DNA of 8,151 nt, from assembly GCA_934623545.1 (NCBI GenBank), contig CAKTVN010000063.1:1-8151 (forward strand), given 5' to 3'. Below the pieces are notes generated by a model. That model did not search any database. It was not told the DNA's origin and saw only the letters and a list, made by a program, of their open reading frames with translations. The DNA comes from an uncultured Oscillospiraceae bacterium (lineage in GTDB: Bacteria > Bacillota > Clostridia > Oscillospirales > Oscillospiraceae). The translations under genes and the position numbers were made by a program. Below, piece after piece: positions 5,530 to 8,151 of this stretch (position 1 is the first letter of the stretch; every line of letters begins with the position of its first letter).

Positions 5530-7065
5530 ATGCTACAGATCAAAAATCTGACGATCACCCATCAAAAGGACCTCAAGACTCTTCTGGACGACTTCAGCCT
5601 TGTCCTCAACGACGGCGACAAGGCGGTCGTCATCGGCGAAGAGGGCAACGGAAAATCCACGCTCCTGAAGTGGATCTACGACCCGCGTCTGGTCGCGTCG
5701 TACACGGAAAGCCGCGGCGAGCGCGTGCTGGGAAGCGAGCGGCTCGCCTATCTGCCGCAGGAGCTTCCGGCGGCGGACGCGGACAAAAGCGTATACGAAT
5801 TTTTCTCTGAAGGCGACGGCTTTAACGATCTGACGCCCGGCGCGCGCAGCCGCCTCGCCGCCGATTTCGGCGTCTCGCCCGCGTTTTTCTACCGCGAGCA
5901 GCCGATGCGAGCGCTTTCCGGCGGGGAGAAGGTCAAGGCGCAGCTCATGCGCATTCTGACCGGTGCGCCGACGGTCCTCCTGCTCGACGAGCCGTCCAAC
6001 GACGTGGACCTCGCGACGCTCGCGCTTTTGGAGCGCGTCATCGGCGCATGGAAGCACATCGTGCTCTATATCTCGCATGACGAGACGCTGATCGAGCAGA
6101 CCGCAAACACCGTCATCCACATCGAGCAGCTCATGCGCAAGACCAAGCCCCGCTGCACTGTCGCGCGGATGCCCTACCGGCAGTATCTTTCGCAGCGCAA
6201 ACGGCAGTTTGCGCACCAGGCGCAGCAGGCGCTCAGCGACCGCCGCGAAAAGCGGCAGCGCGACGAAAAGCTTCAGCGCATCGAGCAAAGCGTCGCCTAC
6301 GCGCAGGCGACCGTCAGCCGTCAGGACCCGCACACCGCCGCGCTGCTGAAAAAGAAGATGCACACCGTCAAGTCGATGGAGCGCCGCTTTGCAAAAGAAG
6401 ACGAGCAAATGACCGCGCTTCCGCAGCAGGAGGACGCGATCTTCTTCCGCTTTCACGAAAGCGGCGGCATCCCGGCGGGCAAGACCGTCCTGTCGTATCA
6501 TCTGGACGCCCTGTGCGCGCCGGACGGGACGCCGCTTGCCGAAAACATCGACCTGTCGGTCCGGGGACCGGAGCGGCTCTGCATCGTCGGAGCAAACGGC
6601 GCCGGAAAAACGACGCTCCTGCGGCTGCTCGCGCAGGAGCTGATGCAGCGCGCCGATCTGCGCGCGGAATATATGCCTCAAGATTATGAGGAGCTTCTGG
6701 ACCTCGACTGCACGCCTGTCGAGCTTCTCAACCGGAGCGGCTCCGCCGACGAGCGGACATGGGTCAGCACCTGTCTCGGCGCACTGCGCTATACCACGGA
6801 CGAGATGTCGCACCCGATCCGGGCGCTCTCCGGCGGGCAGAGGGCGAAGCTTCTGCTGCTCAAAATGAGTCTTTCCGGCGCGAATGTCCTGCTGCTCGAC
6901 GAGCCGACACGGAACTTCTCCCCGCTCTCCGGTCCGGTCATCCGCCGGATGCTGGCGGAGTTTCCCGGCGCGATCCTCAGCGTCTCGCACGACCGGAAAT
7001 TTATAGATGAGGTCTGCACGCGCGTTTTGCGTCTGGATGCGACCGGGCTCCACCCGCTCCGCTGA
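5530..7065 (+). CDS. ABC-F family ATPase, probable ribosomal protection protein
   Basis: This 511-residue protein has two ATP-binding cassettes on one chain and no membrane segments, the ABC-F design. Such proteins bind the ribosomal E site, and several displace antibiotics from the peptidyl-transferase centre. Cassette 1: Walker A GEEGNGKST (36-44), signature LSGGEK (129-134), Walker B LLLDEPS (150-156), switch His183. The charged helical linker (about 215-310) is the region that reaches the antibiotic site in resistance-type members. Cassette 2: Walker A GANGAGKTT (354-362), signature LSGGQ (433-437), Walker B LLLDEPT (454-460), His487. Both catalytic glutamates are present. After the second Walker B the sequence reads RNFSPLSGP instead of the usual NHLD. 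The start at 5530 follows GGAGG (5521-5525); an in-frame extension to 5389 would run through the terminator and is not credible. The attenuated leader supports a drug-resistance role; the drug class is unknown. Confidence 0.92.
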   Translation: MLQIKNLTITHQKDLKTLLDDFSLVLNDGDKAVVIGEEGNGKSTLLKWIYDPRLVASYTESRGERVLGSERLAYLPQELPAADADKSVYEFFSEGDGFNDLTPGARSRLAADFGVSPAFFYREQPMRALSGGEKVKAQLMRILTGAPTVLLLDEPSNDVDLATLALLERVIGAWKHIVLYISHDETLIEQTANTVIHIEQLMRKTKPRCTVARMPYRQYLSQRKRQFAHQAQQALSDRREKRQRDEKLQRIEQSVAYAQATVSRQDPHTAALLKKKMHTVKSMERRFAKEDEQMTALPQQEDAIFFRFHESGGIPAGKTVLSYHLDALCAPDGTPLAENIDLSVRGPERLCIVGANGAGKTTLLRLLAQELMQRADLRAEYMPQDYEELLDLDCTPVELLNRSGSADERTWVSTCLGALRYTTDEMSHPIRALSGGQRAKLLLLKMSLSGANVLLLDEPTRNFSPLSGPVIRRMLAEFPGAILSVSHDRKFIDEVCTRVLRLDATGLHPLR

Positions 7066-7073
7066 TCGCGCTA

Positions 7074-7682
7074 TTACGCTCCCGTCAAAAAATTTTTGAG
7101 CTTCTGTACCAGCTCGACCGCGCGGAATTTCAGCACAAAGCCCTCGTCCGCCTCCGTGATGAGCCTGATCTCCCCATCTGTAAAGCCCGCTGTCTGCGCC
7201 GCGAGCTCCAGCTCGTCCATCGAGGCGGTCAGGCAGATCGACGGGAACACGACGCACCACCAGTTATGTCCTTCGCCCGCGCCGATGCGCACGCGCAGAG
7301 ACTCATACACCCCAGCCGGCAGCGCAAAGGTCTCATATGTCCGTGTCGGGAACAGCTCCTTACCGAGCCGCACTGTCACTGGCGTCTCCGCGCCGTGCGA
7401 CCGAAGGCAGTCCTCCGCCGTCTGCGCGATCTCGTCGAGATTTGCCGCCAGCGTCTCGCGCGGAGCCTCCGCTCCGTCCAGCAGCGCCTGCGTCTTTTCC
7501 AAAACCGCGTCGCGCACACGCAGCTTGATCTGCTGGTCGCGGCTTGAATCGGAATTTGCCACGACGTGCAGCCGGATGAGCTTCTCCGCCAGGCGGCGCT
7601 GCTCTGCCTGCACCAGCGTCCCGGAGACAAGCATCAGCGCCGCGAACAGCAGCGCCGCGATGGAGATCACACGCTTTTTCAT
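7074..7682 (-). CDS. spoIIR: Stage II sporulation protein R
   Basis: SpoIIR is made in the forespore under sigma-F, secreted into the intermembrane space, and triggers SpoIIGA to cleave pro-sigma-E, switching on the mother-cell programme. This 202-residue protein has a signal peptide MKKRVISIAALLFAALMLVS with a likely cleavage after VQA (residue 26). The family core LIRLHVVANSDSSRDQQIKL (about 35-54) is unmistakable, and EGHNWWCVVFPSICL (about 137-151) is the second conserved block. Length is close to the Bacillus protein (about 224). The ATG at 7682 has AAAGGA (7700-7695) 12 bases upstream, a long spacing, and this site is buried in the hairpin at 7686-7731. The gene follows ispE by 55 bases and converges on the ABC-F gene with 8 bases between stop codons and no clear shared terminator. 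Confidence 0.95.
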   Translation of the reverse strand: MKKRVISIAALLFAALMLVSGTLVQAEQRRLAEKLIRLHVVANSDSSRDQQIKLRVRDAVLEKTQALLDGAEAPRETLAANLDEIAQTAEDCLRSHGAETPVTVRLGKELFPTRTYETFALPAGVYESLRVRIGAGEGHNWWCVVFPSICLTASMDELELAAQTAGFTDGEIRLITEADEGFVLKFRAVELVQKLKNFLTGA

Positions 7683-7685
7683 AAG

Positions 7686-7731
7686 AAAACACCGTCCTTT
7701 TTGCAGATATCTGCATTATGGACGGTGTTTT
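7686..7731 (-). terminator. Terminator hairpin after ispE, overlapping the spoIIR ribosome site
   Basis: A perfect 12-bp inverted repeat, 7686-7697 with 7720-7731, encloses an internal loop and an inner palindrome GCAGATATCTGC (7703-7714). On the minus strand the stem ends in TTTT followed by CTT and then the spoIIR start codon, giving a usable U-tract for ispE transcripts. The arms are A/T-rich outside (AAAACACC) and could also work on the plus strand, but no plus-strand gene reads into it. In any transcript coming from ispE the GGA of the spoIIR ribosome site would be paired. Confidence 0.75.
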
Positions 7732-7743
7732 ATTCGGTTATAC
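7715..7743 (-). promoter_or_regulatory. Candidate sigma-F (forespore) promoter of spoIIR
   Basis: On the minus strand GTATA (7743-7739) is followed after exactly 15 bases by GTCCATAAT (7723-7715). The sigma-F consensus, as known from Bacillus, is about GYATA, 15 bases, GGNNANANT, so only the second G of the -10 fails. The -35 box overlaps the end of ispE, including its TAA. Initiation would be near 7707, inside the inner palindrome of the hairpin, leaving a leader of about 25 nt. Bacillus spoIIR is transcribed by sigma-F, which supports the reading. Confidence 0.55.
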
Positions 7744-8151
7744 GTTGGTGGTCAGGAAGACCTGCTCGTATTTGTCGCGGAGCATCGTACACGCGACAGT
7801 CGCGTATTCAAACGAGTCATACACGCCGAATACCGCCGAGCCCGTGCCGGTCATCTGCGCGCCGTAGGCGCCGTAGGTGAACATCATGGACTTGATGTAG
7901 TTGATGTCGAAGTGCTCCTTCATGACAAGCGGCTCAAAGACGTTGCAGAGGCTTCCGCCGATGCCGAGCAGCTCACCCTTCTGAAGGTTCGCCATCATTG
8001 CCTTGTGGTCGGGGCGCTTGTCGATGCCCGTCTCGTCGATCGCGGCGTAAAGCTCCGGCGTGGAGACGGAGAAATCCGGCTTGCAGACGACGAAGTAGAT
8101 CTGCGGCGCGTCCGGGAGCCTTGTGATGCGCTCGCCGCGCCCCTCTACCAG
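7738..8151 (-). CDS. ispE: 4-diphosphocytidyl-2-C-methyl-D-erythritol kinase, C-terminal 137 residues, cut by window edge
   Basis: IspE phosphorylates the 2-hydroxyl of CDP-methylerythritol with ATP, the fourth step of the non-mevalonate isoprenoid pathway in the cytoplasm. The visible part reads from the window edge in frame to the TAA at 7740-7738. It contains GRGERIT near its start (the family's GxGE block), IYFVVCKPDFSVSTPELYAA with the conserved S-T-x-x-x-Y pattern, and the GHMP-kinase C-terminal glycine loop YGAQMTGTGSAVFGVY (about residues 96-111 of the fragment). The real start lies beyond 8151; the ATG pair around 7995-7998 is internal, since homology continues upstream of it. Presence of this gene shows that the organism uses the MEP pathway. 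The terminator hairpin begins seven bases after the stop. Confidence 0.93.
   Translation of the reverse strand: MVEGRGERITRLPDAPQIYFVVCKPDFSVSTPELYAAIDETGIDKRPDHKAMMANLQKGELLGIGGSLCNVFEPLVMKEHFDINYIKSMMFTYGAYGAQMTGTGSAVFGVYDSFEYATVACTMLRDKYEQVFLTTNV

Noticed and set aside
7085..7099. A/T palindrome between the converging ABC-F and spoIIR genes considered as terminator
   Set aside because: It lies inside the spoIIR coding sequence, has no GC stem and no separate T-run after it, so I cannot support it as a terminator.
5533..7260. Minus-strand open frame of 575 codons opposite the ABC-F gene
   Set aside because: It is antisense to a clear two-cassette ATPase, has no family motifs and runs into spoIIR in another frame.
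1..8151. Mobile element, defence system, CRISPR or biosynthetic cluster
   Set aside because: No transposase, integrase, terminal inverted repeats, spaced direct repeats, nuclease, methylase or cluster-type enzymes are visible on either strand.

Overview
The window looks like chromosomal DNA from a high-GC, endospore-forming member of the Clostridia, probably an Oscillospirales-type gut Firmicute. I infer this from spoIIR (a gene confined to endospore formers), a Firmicutes-type oleate hydratase, a DhaS-like TetR regulator, a PrsA-like foldase, an ABC-F protein with a Firmicutes-style attenuated leader, and strong AGGAGG-type ribosome sites. There are no rRNA, tRNA, CRISPR, integrase or transposase genes. 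The window is ordinary core and accessory chromosome with unusually readable regulatory DNA.

Left part, minus strand (1-4613). A partial oleate hydratase gene (1-605, cut by the window edge) has its own sigma-A-type promoter at 663-691. Just before it lies the intrinsic terminator (699-733) of a four-gene minus-strand unit. In transcription order this unit is a membrane-anchored parvulin-type peptidyl-prolyl isomerase (2843-4501), a diacylglycerol/lipid kinase family protein (1894-2796), a TetR-family regulator (1257-1838) and a BltD-like GNAT acetyltransferase (754-1260). The last two overlap by ATGA. A promoter at 4585-4613 starts the unit. A GC-rich hairpin between the kinase and tetR genes may reduce or regulate read-through.

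Middle part, plus strand (4664-7065). A divergent promoter drives a second GNAT gene (4739-5224). A near-consensus promoter overlaps its stop codon and starts a leader of about 275 nt in front of an ABC-F ATPase gene (5530-7065). The leader carries a three-codon ORF (Met-Asn-Asn-stop) with an excellent ribosome site, a factor-independent terminator just upstream of the ABC-F start, and an upstream segment able to pair with the terminator's 3' arm. This is the layout of a ribosome-controlled (antibiotic-sensing) attenuator and is the most interesting system here.

Right part, minus strand (7074-8151). The ABC-F gene converges on spoIIR with only 8 bases between stops. The 3' part of ispE (isoprenoid synthesis) lies upstream of spoIIR. 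Between ispE and spoIIR a perfect 12-bp stem hairpin works as the ispE terminator and buries the spoIIR ribosome site. A sigma-F-like promoter is placed so that a transcript starting there would lack the hairpin's 5' arm. This suggests that spoIIR can be translated only from its own forespore promoter.
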